Shown: piece after piece, positions 7,749 through 15,553 of the stretch | How positions within the stretch are numbered: position 1 is the first letter of the stretch | Layout: each line of letters starts with the position of its first letter | NCBI GenBank assembly: GCA_964405975.1 | Contig: CAYOPW010000032.1 | Location: forward strand, 1-29,445 | DNA: 29,445 nucleotides | DNA from: Hyphomicrobium_A sp964405975 | GTDB taxonomy: Bacteria > Pseudomonadota > Alphaproteobacteria > Rhizobiales > Hyphomicrobiaceae | Direction of reading: 5' to 3' | The notes under the pieces: generated by a model | What the model was told of the DNA's origin: nothing | What the model saw: only the letters and a program-made list of their open reading frames with translations | Database searches by the model: none | Made by a program: the position numbers and the translations under genes

Positions 7749-9647
7749 ATGATAGGGATTGCGCGCGCGCTATTCAGCCGTTTCACCTTGCTTGCTCTGG
7801 CAGCGATGCTGGTTTTCTACGCTTCCCGCGCCGCCCTCGCAGTAGACGCCACTCAGCAGAGCGCTGAAACGGACAGAACGCCGGTTGAGTCGACGGTGCG
7901 TACGACCGACACCCCGCAACAACCCCTGGCAGACAGTGTGCCGAGCGAGCCCACGGTGCGCAAGACCAACACCCCGCTACAGCCCCAACCGGCCTTGCCT
8001 CTGACATTCGAAGGCAAGGTCGTACAAACAGTGCTCGCCAGCCTCGGCGGCGAACCGAAGCTGTCCAAGGACTTGGCCAAAAGCGAGCTCGAAGCTCTGC
8101 AGAAGTTTTATGCTGCAGAGAGCCGCCAACCTGTGTGGGTGAGCGAAGCGGGATTAAATGCGAACGCGCAAGCGATCGTTAGCGAGTTTCGCAGCGCCGG
8201 CGACTATGGCCTGCGCCCGTCCGATTACCAAACGCAGGCCAGCGACTCGGCCTCAAAAACGCCTGAGGCTCGCGCAAAACTCGAACTTGATCTCAGCATT
8301 ACATCTCTCATCTATGCGCGCCATGCGAAAGGAGGTCGTACATCGCCGAGCTTGGTTGGCCTGCAACTGACGGAGACGCCAGAACTCTTGGACCCGCTGC
8401 AATTCTTGAATGAGTTGTCATCGGCTGCCGATCCTGCCGCCTACCTTCGTTCGCTCCACCCGCAACATCCTCAGTTTATTCGGCTTCGCGAAAAGTTGCT
8501 TGAACTGAGAGGTAAACAAAATGCTGGGGCCGGTCCCAAGATTCCAAACGGGCCGGTGCTTAAAAAGGGTGTATCGCACGCCCATGTCGCGCTTCTGCGC
8601 AAGCGGTTAGGCGTTTCAGTAACGGCTGAAGAGCAATCAGGAAACGCAGCCAGTCGCTTCGATGCGGCTTTGGAGGAGGCCGTCAAGGCGTTCCAAAGCC
8701 GGAGCGGTTTGGCCGAGGACGGCGTGGTCGGAGCTGGCACGCGCCGCATCCTCAATGGCCGTACACCCAATCAGCTGATTACACAGATTCTCATAAATAT
8801 GGAGCGGTGGCGTTGGCTGCCCGATGAGCTGGGCGGCAAAGCCGGCATCTATGTCTGGGCAAACATTCCCGAACTGCGCGTGCGCGCGATCAAGGGTAAC
8901 GAAACCGTCTTCTCCGAGAAGGCCATTGTCGGACAGGCCGGCCACAAGACTCCGGTCTTTTCCGACGAGATGGAATGGATAGAAATGCATCCCACTTGGT
9001 TTGTCCCGAACTCCATAAAGGTCAACGACATACTGCCGAGTTTGAAACGGCCCACCTCGACAGTGATGGAACGCTATAATTTAAAGGTGAACTGCGGCAG
9101 GTATGGCTCCAACCATAAAACAATCGACTGGAATACGATCGACATCCGGCAATGTAGCTTTTCCCAACCACCCGGGGCCAAGAGCGTGCTCGGCGACTTC
9201 AAGTTCAAGTTTCCCAACAAGCACTCGGTCTATATGCACGACACGCATGATCACAGCCTCTTCAAACAAAAACAGCGCACCTTTAGTCATGGCTGCATTC
9301 GTGTACAGCGACCGCGGAAGTTAGCGGAAGCCCTGCTCGATCATGACAAGGGGATGACAGCCGATCAGATCGGCCAGATCCTTGATGGCCCCAAACAACT
9401 GCACAAAGAAGTGCTGAACCGGCCTGTACCTGTCCACATCACTTATTTTACGGTGATTTTCGATGACGAAGGAAAATTCACGAGCTGGCCGGATTACTAC
9501 GATCACGATAAGCGTCTTGCTGCGGCGCTGACCGGCAATAGCCATAATATTGCCAAGGCAAGCGCTCCCGACAAGCAAGTCCGCCGCAAGAAGAAAGCTC
9601 CGAAAAAGCCAGCAGGCTGGTGGGATGGCTTGTTCACTGCCAACTAA
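7749..9647 (+). CDS. L,D-transpeptidase, YcbB-type, with peptidoglycan-binding domain
   Basis: A periplasmic enzyme that should make 3-3 (mDAP-mDAP) peptidoglycan cross-links or attach proteins to peptidoglycan. The 632-residue product starts at the ATG at 7749, which opens a signal-anchor (about 1-32); the frame extends 27 residues upstream without signal character. Then come a 20-residue tandem repeat (about 45-80), a large N-terminal region as in YcbB/LdtD, a peptidoglycan-binding helical domain (about 272-347) and the YkuD catalytic domain with HDTHDH (His497) and SHGCIRV giving nucleophile Cys516. It ends in a basic RRKKKAPKK tail. Its length is close to E. coli LdtD (615). L,D-transpeptidases are dominant in the wall of polar-growing Hyphomicrobiales. 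Confidence 0.95.
   Translation: MIGIARALFSRFTLLALAAMLVFYASRAALAVDATQQSAETDRTPVESTVRTTDTPQQPLADSVPSEPTVRKTNTPLQPQPALPLTFEGKVVQTVLASLGGEPKLSKDLAKSELEALQKFYAAESRQPVWVSEAGLNANAQAIVSEFRSAGDYGLRPSDYQTQASDSASKTPEARAKLELDLSITSLIYARHAKGGRTSPSLVGLQLTETPELLDPLQFLNELSSAADPAAYLRSLHPQHPQFIRLREKLLELRGKQNAGAGPKIPNGPVLKKGVSHAHVALLRKRLGVSVTAEEQSGNAASRFDAALEEAVKAFQSRSGLAEDGVVGAGTRRILNGRTPNQLITQILINMERWRWLPDELGGKAGIYVWANIPELRVRAIKGNETVFSEKAIVGQAGHKTPVFSDEMEWIEMHPTWFVPNSIKVNDILPSLKRPTSTVMERYNLKVNCGRYGSNHKTIDWNTIDIRQCSFSQPPGAKSVLGDFKFKFPNKHSVYMHDTHDHSLFKQKQRTFSHGCIRVQRPRKLAEALLDHDKGMTADQIGQILDGPKQLHKEVLNRPVPVHITYFTVIFDDEGKFTSWPDYYDHDKRLAAALTGNSHNIAKASAPDKQVRRKKKAPKKPAGWWDGLFTAN
7881..7986 (+). repeat. Diverged 60-bp tandem repeat within the L,D-transpeptidase gene
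   Basis: Two in-frame copies with an exact 60-bp period encode 'STVRTTDTPQQP' and 'PTVRKTNTPLQP'. Copy one starts near 7881 and copy two near 7941. They lie in the low-complexity linker just after the signal-anchor. Likely a spacer made by slippage or unequal exchange. Confidence 0.75.
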
Positions 9648-9678
9648 CGGTCAATGTTTTTCACAAACCCTGCGCCTT

Positions 9679-9690
9679 CCATATATATGG
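9679..9690. promoter_or_regulatory. 12-bp AT-rich palindrome
   Basis: CCATATATATGG is self-complementary and lies 32 bp after the L,D-transpeptidase stop in otherwise GC-rich DNA. It could be an operator; no known regulator is assigned. Confidence 0.3.
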
Positions 9691-9788
9691 CGGCAAACAA
9701 GGCTTTCCTTCAGCCATGACGTGTCAACGGCCGCGTTGCAAAAATCTGGTGCACTTTAGACGGCTAAGTTCGTGCACGAGAGCACCTA

Positions 9789-9839
9789 GATCGGTACGAT
9801 CGCTTGCAGGAGAACTGCAACAGGAGCTGAGCACTGCTC
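9789..9839 (+). ncRNA. Candidate structured RNA segment (tandem hairpins)
   Basis: Three adjacent short hairpins lie in 51 bases: GATCG-gta-CGATC, TTGCAG-gagaa-CTGCAA and GAGC-act-GCTC after a purine-rich stretch. Together with the GTGCAC pair just upstream, this could be a small RNA or leader. There is no known family match by eye, and no obvious promoter or T-run terminator. Tentative. Confidence 0.2.
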
Positions 9840-9907
9840 GCCCGCGATAACATCGACTGCCGGCCGCTGACCTGATAGTTCCCTCTACTTCGACTTGCTT
9901 GATCAGC

Positions 9908-9920
9908 TGTTTCAGAAACA
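9908..9920. promoter_or_regulatory. 13-bp dyad TGTTTC-A-GAAACA
   Basis: Perfect 6-bp arms around one base, 129 bp before the chosen synthetase ATG and overlapping a TTGATC box that could act as a -35. It looks like a repressor or activator operator. Confidence 0.35.
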
Positions 9921-10049
9921 ATTTTCGTTCGCCGGATGCCGGCAGCTAACATTGACGCGGCACACCTGCCGACCATAGGGTGCGCGCCACGACGTCACCC
10001 GGCCCGCGCGGCGTTGCTCCGGTCCCATTCACATAAAGCCTGCCCGTCA

Positions 10050-11669
10050 ATGACACCTAATCTCGAGCCTGCTCTAATCGGTGCCCTCAACGACACCAAA
10101 GCCTGGCCCTTCGAGGAGGCCCGCTGCCTTCTAACGCGTCTTAACAAGCTCAAAGGCGGCACAGAAAAAACGGTTATCTTCGAGACCGGTTACGGGCCCT
10201 CCGGCCTGCCCCACATCGGCACGTTCGCTGAAGTCGCGCGCACGTCGATGGTGCGCCATGCCTTCGAAGTGCTGACCGAAGGTAAACGCAACACACGACT
10301 TATCTGCTTTTCCGATGACATGGATGGGCTGCGCAAAGTGCCCGATAACGTGCCCAACAAGGAGATGCTGAGCGCACATCTCAACAAACCGTTGTCGCGC
10401 GTTCCCGATCCCTTCTCAAGCGAATACCCGAGCTTTGCCGCGCACAACAACGCGCGCCTTCATGCCTTCCTCGATCAGTTCGGCTTCGACTACGAATTCT
10501 TCTCCGCCACCGAATGCTACGAGTCCGGCCGGTTCGATGAGACGCTGTTGATGATGTTGACGTCCTACGACAAGATCATGGACATCATCTTGCCGACGCT
10601 GGGGCCGGAGCGGCGCGCAACCTACTCCCCGTTCCTTCCCATTTGTCCGCGCACCGGACATGTTTTGCAGGTGCCAATGATTGAGCGCCACCCAAAAAAG
10701 GGCACGGTCGTCTATGAGGATCCGGAAATCGGCGAGAAGGTTGAGACACCGGTCACCGGCGGGCGCGTAAAGTGCCAGTGGAAGGCCGATTGGGCTTTGC
10801 GCTGGACCGCACTCGGCGTCGACTATGAGATGGCGGGTAAGGATCTCATCGACTCCGTCATGCTGTCATCGAAGATTTGCCGGGCCCTCGGCGGCACCCC
10901 GCCGGAAGGCTTCAACTACGAGCTGTTCTTGGATGACAAAGGCGAAAAGATCTCCAAGTCGAAGGGCAACGGACTTTCTGTTGAGGAATGGCTTTCATAT
11001 GCTTCGCCTGAAAGCCTGTCGCTGTTCATGTTCCAGAAGCCACGCTCGGCCAAGCGGCTATTTTTTGACGTCATCCCACGTGCCGTCGACGAGTATGTTC
11101 AGTTCGTGACATCTTACCCCTCACAAGAACCTAAGCAGAAACTCGACAATCCCGTTTGGCATATTCACGCCGGTGAACCGCCTGCTGTCGATATGCCGAT
11201 CACGTTCGGGTTGCTCTTGAACCTCGTCTCAGCCTCGAATGCGCATGACGCAGACGTACTGTGGGGCTTTATCCGCCGCCTTGCACCCGATGCCAGTCCT
11301 GAAAAATTTCCGGTCCTCGATAAACACGTCGGCTATGCGCTGCGCTATTATGCCGACTTTGTCGAACCGGCTAAGAACTTCCGGACACCTACCGACGCTG
11401 AACGCGCTGCGCTTCAGGCCCTAAGCGCTGAGCTAGCCAAAGCCAAGCCGGGCGCTACGGCACAGGAATTGCAGACCATCGTCTATGAGGCCGGTAAAGC
11501 GAACGGGTTTGCTGAGAACTTGCGCGACTGGTTCAAGGCGATTTATGAGGTCTTGCTGGGTCAGTCCCAGGGGCCGCGCTTCGGCGGGTTCATCGAGCTT
11601 TATGGCATCGGCGAAACGCGTGCGCTGATCGAGAAGGCGCTGAAAGGTGAGCTCGTAAAGGCGGCGTGA
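10050..11669 (+). CDS. lysS: Class I lysine--tRNA ligase
   Basis: Charges tRNA-Lys with lysine in the cytoplasm. The 539-residue product is the archaeal-type class I enzyme (also named LysK), not the class II LysS of E. coli. It shows the class I signatures: PHIG (His55) in GYGPSGLPHIGTF and KISKS (residues 300-304) in EKISKSKGN. Class I LysRS is common in alphaproteobacteria, so it is not by itself a sign of recent transfer. The ATG at 10050 is chosen because the family begins shortly before 'WPFEEARCLL'. Its ribosome site is weak. The stop is 16 bp from the end of the opposing DUF262 gene. Confidence 0.95.
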   Translation: MTPNLEPALIGALNDTKAWPFEEARCLLTRLNKLKGGTEKTVIFETGYGPSGLPHIGTFAEVARTSMVRHAFEVLTEGKRNTRLICFSDDMDGLRKVPDNVPNKEMLSAHLNKPLSRVPDPFSSEYPSFAAHNNARLHAFLDQFGFDYEFFSATECYESGRFDETLLMMLTSYDKIMDIILPTLGPERRATYSPFLPICPRTGHVLQVPMIERHPKKGTVVYEDPEIGEKVETPVTGGRVKCQWKADWALRWTALGVDYEMAGKDLIDSVMLSSKICRALGGTPPEGFNYELFLDDKGEKISKSKGNGLSVEEWLSYASPESLSLFMFQKPRSAKRLFFDVIPRAVDEYVQFVTSYPSQEPKQKLDNPVWHIHAGEPPAVDMPITFGLLLNLVSASNAHDADVLWGFIRRLAPDASPEKFPVLDKHVGYALRYYADFVEPAKNFRTPTDAERAALQALSAELAKAKPGATAQELQTIVYEAGKANGFAENLRDWFKAIYEVLLGQSQGPRFGGFIELYGIGETRALIEKALKGELVKAA

Positions 11670-11685
11670 TTGCCCGGGCTAACGT

Positions 11686-13461
11686 TTACGCAGCGCCCCT
11701 TGCCTGCGGTCGCATCCCCACCACGTCGATCCCCCAGATTTCGCGGATGAGTCCTAAGAGCTGGGCCTCGCGCGCACGGATTTCCTGTGAACGCCAAATG
11801 TTGGTATCGGCCACCTCGCGGGTGATGGCGAGCATGGGGGAATCACTAGGCGTGCCGCGGTAAATCTCGCGTTTGCGGGAAAAGTCCTGATTACGCGCGC
11901 GATCGTTTTGCCGCTGCGTCACAGCAACCAGATTGCCGAGGCTCTCGGTGCAGGATTCGCGTTCCTCGGCGTCGGCAAACCAGCGACGCCATTCACTATT
12001 CGCACCGGGGCGTTGCGGGAGCACGTGCTCAACGCTGTAGTCGCAAGGATCGAGCACGGTAGTGTTCCGTGCGATCTCGTCGTTGAGACGCAAAAGCAGC
12101 AGTTTGCATACCTGCTGGTCACGCCGATAAAGTGTGCGCAGGTGATAGCTGATATTGCGCACCTCCTCGCGCGTCAGCTGGAATGGTCCTTCGCCAGGCA
12201 CGATCGGCTCTCGCGCTTTGATCGCATTAACAACGGCAGCGAAACGGCGCATGCGTTTGCCCTTGCCGTTGCATAGCAACCGCAGCAAGTGCGCGAGGCG
12301 ATCAATCTCCTTGAGTAGCATCGTCGCTCGCACGGGATCATCTTGATACTGCTGCAATGCGAGAATTCCAGCCGGCGCCCAGTCGCCTTCGGGAAGCCGA
12401 TTGAGATAAACGAGATAGCGGCGCGCCTCCGCGTCGATAGGGAGTTCAATATCGTCGGCGCTGCGGAGCAAATGGTAGGAGTTTGCCAGCGGCGTCACGA
12501 TTGACTTCAAAAACGGCTCTGTCCCGCCCGTATCTCGCACTAAGCGGCGAACGCCAGTGATGATTTTGGATTCGCTGTGCCCATGGATGTTGAACAGGTG
12601 ACTGAAGAACGTCTCGAAAGCCGGACCCAGCTTGGCGGCAGCGCTTTCCCATTGCGCAAGTGCATCATCGGCGCGCTCAGGGGCTACACCTTTCAGCAAC
12701 TCCGCCTTCAAAATATCGTTGCGCTGCAGGCTCCTGCCACGCTCATTCAGCACCGTAAAAAAGTGGTGTGCACGGTCGATGTCGCGCGACAGCACGACGA
12801 CAAAGTGACATTTCCCGCACAAGAAATCGGCCAAGCGGCGCCGATCTGCGTCACTGAAAGCAGCAAGCTCAGAAATAAAGTCCTCTCGTACCGCAAACAA
12901 GCGCTCCTCGGCTTCATTCTCTGCCTCCTGCGGTGGCATTGCTCCGCAGCTGCTTGGCGTTTGCACATAGTCTTGAAAAAACCGCTGCTCGTGATTGCGC
13001 AACTCGATACGAAAACGTGCCGTTTGCAACTTAACGGCTGCGGCATCGGCGCTGATCATCTGGTTGAGCCTACGGCCACCCCACCGCCACCTATCTGTAC
13101 CCAGATCGCGGAGCACAGCAGCCAAAATCGCCAGAGTGATAAGGCGCTGCTGCCCATCGATAATCTCAAAAAGGCGCGGCTCTTTTTCCCGGGCCTTAGG
13201 CAGATCTCCGCCAGCCGGATCTAGCAAGAGAATCGTCCCGATGAAGTAATCAGGTTCAGCTGGAGCCCCATCGCCGCCGAGCCCTGCCGCTGCAAGGACA
13301 TCGTCAAGCAGCTGACCCGCTTCCTTGTTGGTCCAGGAATAGGGCCTTTGGTAGCACGGGACCGTGTAGTGAAATGGCGTGGAGAAAAGATCGAATACGG
13401 TGAGGGACGCTGTTGGCAGAACAGAAAACATTGATCTACTTCGTGGTTCTATACTTGACAT
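11686..13461 (-). CDS. DUF262-DUF1524 protein, GmrSD/SspE/BrxU-like
   Basis: A 591-residue fusion of an N-terminal ParB-like DUF262 domain and a C-terminal HNH-type DUF1524 nuclease domain. DUF262 marks: VPCYQRPYSW (34-43), a YFIG strand, and the nucleotide-site motif DGQQR (102-106). It continues with 'FTVLNERGRSL..NDILKAELL' (about 235-256). DUF1524 marks: YSVEHVLPQ with Glu478-His479, then SLGNL (Asn510), Asn519 and Lys530, so the nuclease site looks intact. Relatives include the type IV enzyme GmrSD, BrxU and SspE, which act against phage DNA with modified bases or backbone. The start is uncertain: ATG 13461 or 13431, neither with a good ribosome site. No modification or BREX/Ssp gene is adjacent. 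Confidence 0.9.
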   Translation of the reverse strand: MSSIEPRSRSMFSVLPTASLTVFDLFSTPFHYTVPCYQRPYSWTNKEAGQLLDDVLAAAGLGGDGAPAEPDYFIGTILLLDPAGGDLPKAREKEPRLFEIIDGQQRLITLAILAAVLRDLGTDRWRWGGRRLNQMISADAAAVKLQTARFRIELRNHEQRFFQDYVQTPSSCGAMPPQEAENEAEERLFAVREDFISELAAFSDADRRRLADFLCGKCHFVVVLSRDIDRAHHFFTVLNERGRSLQRNDILKAELLKGVAPERADDALAQWESAAAKLGPAFETFFSHLFNIHGHSESKIITGVRRLVRDTGGTEPFLKSIVTPLANSYHLLRSADDIELPIDAEARRYLVYLNRLPEGDWAPAGILALQQYQDDPVRATMLLKEIDRLAHLLRLLCNGKGKRMRRFAAVVNAIKAREPIVPGEGPFQLTREEVRNISYHLRTLYRRDQQVCKLLLLRLNDEIARNTTVLDPCDYSVEHVLPQRPGANSEWRRWFADAEERESCTESLGNLVAVTQRQNDRARNQDFSRKREIYRGTPSDSPMLAITREVADTNIWRSQEIRAREAQLLGLIREIWGIDVVGMRPQARGAA

Positions 13462-13677
13462 ATGATACGCAAATGCGCGCCGGGCCCCGACATGTGAAAC
13501 TATCATGACTAAGCTGATCGCGACAGACGCTTGACGCCAATAAAGGTCACGTTCTTTGGAACAAATCTCGTGCAGTGTTGACGAAATGAGACACTGTCGC
13601 CATGAGTTGGGGCAAATTATTCCAGTGCGGTGGGGCAAGCCGCGAAAAGTTGTGGCCGCGTCTCACGCGGAGACGCT

Positions 13678-14043
13678 ATGAGTGCGCATGCTGCCAAACC
13701 TCAACCTGTCTTCAAAATTGCAACACGTGCCGCATGGGAGGCGGCCTGCAAGCAGGGCATATTTCCCGGTTCGCAGGACGACCGCAGGGATGGCTTCATC
13801 CATCTTTCGACGCATCAGCAGCTCGCTGGGACGCTTGCTAAACACTTCAAAGACCAAGTAGATCTATTGCTCATCGCATTTGATGAAGAAGCGCTTGGCG
13901 ACGATCTTCGTTGGGAGCGCTCACGCGGGGGCGATCTTTTTCCACACCTTTACGCGCCACTTCCAACGGCGGCTGCGCGCGCGGTACGCTCGCTGCAACT
14001 GGACAAAAACGGATTGCCCCTCGTCCCGGAGGATATCGCTTAA
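13678..14043 (+). CDS. DUF952 family protein
   Basis: A 121-residue cytoplasmic protein with the DUF952 signature GFIHLST (39-45) and a following 'LRWERSRGGDLFPHLYAPLP' block, both typical of the family. The function is unknown; the fold is ADP-ribosyltransferase-like by general knowledge, without proof of activity. GGAG sits 5 bases before the ATG. Its TAA stop overlaps the ATG of pyrD (TAATG), so the two are translationally coupled, an arrangement I recall from other Hyphomicrobiales. This coupling suggests co-expression with pyrimidine synthesis but does not show a shared function. Confidence 0.92.
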   Translation: MSAHAAKPQPVFKIATRAAWEAACKQGIFPGSQDDRRDGFIHLSTHQQLAGTLAKHFKDQVDLLLIAFDEEALGDDLRWERSRGGDLFPHLYAPLPTAAARAVRSLQLDKNGLPLVPEDIA

Positions 14044-15134
14044 TGTTGAAAGAGTTATTCGACCTCGGACCGCGGGTGTTGACTCTGCTTCCACCGGAAG
14101 AGGCGCACGAGGTCACGCTGCGATCATTGGAATACGGGATCTTTCCTCGCTCTCGCGGGCCAGACCATCCCTCTTTGACGCTGACCTTCGCCGGGCTGAC
14201 GCTACCCAATCCCGTCGGTGTTGCTGCCGGATTCGACAAGGACGGACGTGTACCCGACGCCCTTCTCGCGCTTGGCTGCGGATTTGCTGAGATCGGCTCA
14301 GTGACGCCCCTGGCGCAACCTGGAAACCCGGAAAAACGGGTCTTTCGTCTCGTGCGGGACCGCGCAGTGATCAACCGGCTGGGCTTCAACAACCGGGGTC
14401 ATCAAGCCGCCCTGGCGCGCCTGCAAAAGCGACAGCCAGGTGGCGTAGTCGGCGTGAACATTGGCGCCAACAAGGATGCACCGGATCGCATCGCCGACTT
14501 TGTGAGGGGGATTGAGACGTTTAGCGATGTAGCCAGCTACTTAACCGTGAACATTTCATCACCGAACACGCCGGGTTTGCGCGATCTCCAAGCACCCGAA
14601 GCACTCGACGAACTCCTGGGTCGAGTGATGGACGCGCGCGCGGCCCTCGTCGCGGCGGGCAAGCCCAGGCGGCCCGTTGTCGTGAAGCTATCCCCCGATA
14701 TTGGCGAGGAGGATCTGGGCGCGATCATCGCGCGCCTTGAGGCCCATAAAGTAGACGGTATCGCCGTGTCGAATACGACCCTCGCGCGCCACGGGTTGCG
14801 CGACCCAGCTGCGGGCGAGGCAGGCGGGTTGTCAGGGCGGCCACTCTTCCACCGGTCAACGGCTATGTTGGCGAGGGTGTATGAGGCGACCGGGGGCAAA
14901 ATCCCCCTGATCGGCATCGGCGGCATCGATAGCGGAGAGACGGCGCTTGCCAAAATCGAGGCCGGTGCGACGCTCATTCAACTCTACACGGGTCTCGTTT
15001 ATGAAGGGCCGGGGCTCATCCAGCGCATCAAGGACCATTTGACCGAAGTTGTGCGTCGTGAAGGCTTATTTGCCATCAGCGATCTTACTGGGAAGCGCGC
15101 GCAACCGTGGGCGGCAAAGCCATTAGATGCCTAG
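14043..15134 (+). CDS. pyrD: Quinone-dependent dihydroorotate dehydrogenase (class 2)
   Basis: Oxidises dihydroorotate to orotate, the fourth step of UMP synthesis, passing electrons to membrane quinone. The 363-residue product has the N-terminal helical membrane-contact segment of class 2 enzymes, AAGFDKDG for FMN binding, NRLGFNN, and NISSPNTPGLR with catalytic Ser173, matching Ser175 of E. coli PyrD. The IGIGGIDSG phosphate loop and YTGLVYEGP end are also present. The start overlaps the DUF952 stop. The frame is open upstream to 13911, but that part overlaps DUF952 and is rejected. It converges on the DUF6460 gene with 9 bp between stops. Confidence 0.97.
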   Translation: MLKELFDLGPRVLTLLPPEEAHEVTLRSLEYGIFPRSRGPDHPSLTLTFAGLTLPNPVGVAAGFDKDGRVPDALLALGCGFAEIGSVTPLAQPGNPEKRVFRLVRDRAVINRLGFNNRGHQAALARLQKRQPGGVVGVNIGANKDAPDRIADFVRGIETFSDVASYLTVNISSPNTPGLRDLQAPEALDELLGRVMDARAALVAAGKPRRPVVVKLSPDIGEEDLGAIIARLEAHKVDGIAVSNTTLARHGLRDPAAGEAGGLSGRPLFHRSTAMLARVYEATGGKIPLIGIGGIDSGETALAKIEAGATLIQLYTGLVYEGPGLIQRIKDHLTEVVRREGLFAISDLTGKRAQPWAAKPLDA

Positions 15135-15143
15135 CGGCTTGCA

Positions 15144-15425
15144 TCATTGGCTTGGATCTTTGGGACGCCGCAGCGTGCTGATCAGCCTTGCAATAAGCCA
15201 AATCGGTACGACGACCATCGCGCCTAGCAGCAGGTACTCCAGCAACCAATCAAAGGTTTCAAAGCCCAAATCATAGATCCGCCGCAGCAAGACCTCGATC
15301 TGATAGAAGAAATTGCGCGGCGTGATGCCGAGCGCAGACAAAATCACGCCGACAACGATCGATAAAAGCACCAGCCGAATGACGACCCCGAGGATGCTTC
15401 CGCCCAGAAACGTATTACGGTCCAT
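15144..15425 (-). CDS. DUF6460 membrane protein
   Basis: A 93-residue inner-membrane protein starting at the ATG at 15425, with AAGGAG 10 bases upstream. The frame is open further upstream but the extra 47 residues are Arg/Cys-rich and lack the family look. It has an N-terminal 'FLGGSILGVVIRLVLLSIVVGVILSALG' type segment, a short amphipathic middle (Phe/Tyr-rich, residues about 34-55) and a second TM (about 60-80). This is the DUF6460 pattern seen in Hyphomicrobiales. Function unknown. It is divergent from the helicase gene. Confidence 0.88.
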   Translation of the reverse strand: MDRNTFLGGSILGVVIRLVLLSIVVGVILSALGITPRNFFYQIEVLLRRIYDLGFETFDWLLEYLLLGAMVVVPIWLIARLISTLRRPKDPSQ

Positions 15426-15553
15426 CGGCTTGTTGCTCCTTAGCGAATGCGCCGTGATGAGTTCAAATGGCTGCCCGCCTCTTGCCGTGGGGCCCTTAAC
15501 ATAGTCGCGGGCCAGTTTCGACCCAATAGAAGCTCGGCGACGAGACCGGCAAC

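Larger units (their letters stand above)
9648..10049. other. 402-bp structured gap upstream of lysyl-tRNA synthetase
   Basis: No convincing gene, but several dyads: a 12-bp palindrome at 9679-9690 (CCATATATATGG), GTGCAC at 9749-9754 and 9772-9777, hairpin GATCG-gta-CGATC at 9789-9801, hairpin TTGCAG-gagaa-CTGCAA at 9804-9820, GAGC/GCTC at 9829-9839, and an operator-like dyad at 9908-9920. The frame of the synthetase is open from 9936, but that 38-residue extension is Arg/His-rich and unlike the family. Confidence 0.5.

Noticed and set aside
9936..10049. N-terminal extension of lysyl-tRNA synthetase
   Set aside because: The 38 residues are Arg/His-rich and unlike family N-termini; the ATG at 10050 gives the usual length.
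12577..13224. 215-residue open frame antisense to the DUF262-DUF1524 gene
   Set aside because: No domain or ribosome site is seen, and the opposite strand carries clear motifs.
13455..13483. Plus-strand TTGACA as -35 for DUF952
   Set aside because: No -10 box lies at proper spacing (CGCCGG region), and the site overlaps the start of the opposite gene.
11686..13677. Mobile element or genomic island around the DUF262 gene
   Set aside because: I found no integrase, transposase, terminal repeats or target duplication at its borders; a codon-usage test was not possible by eye.
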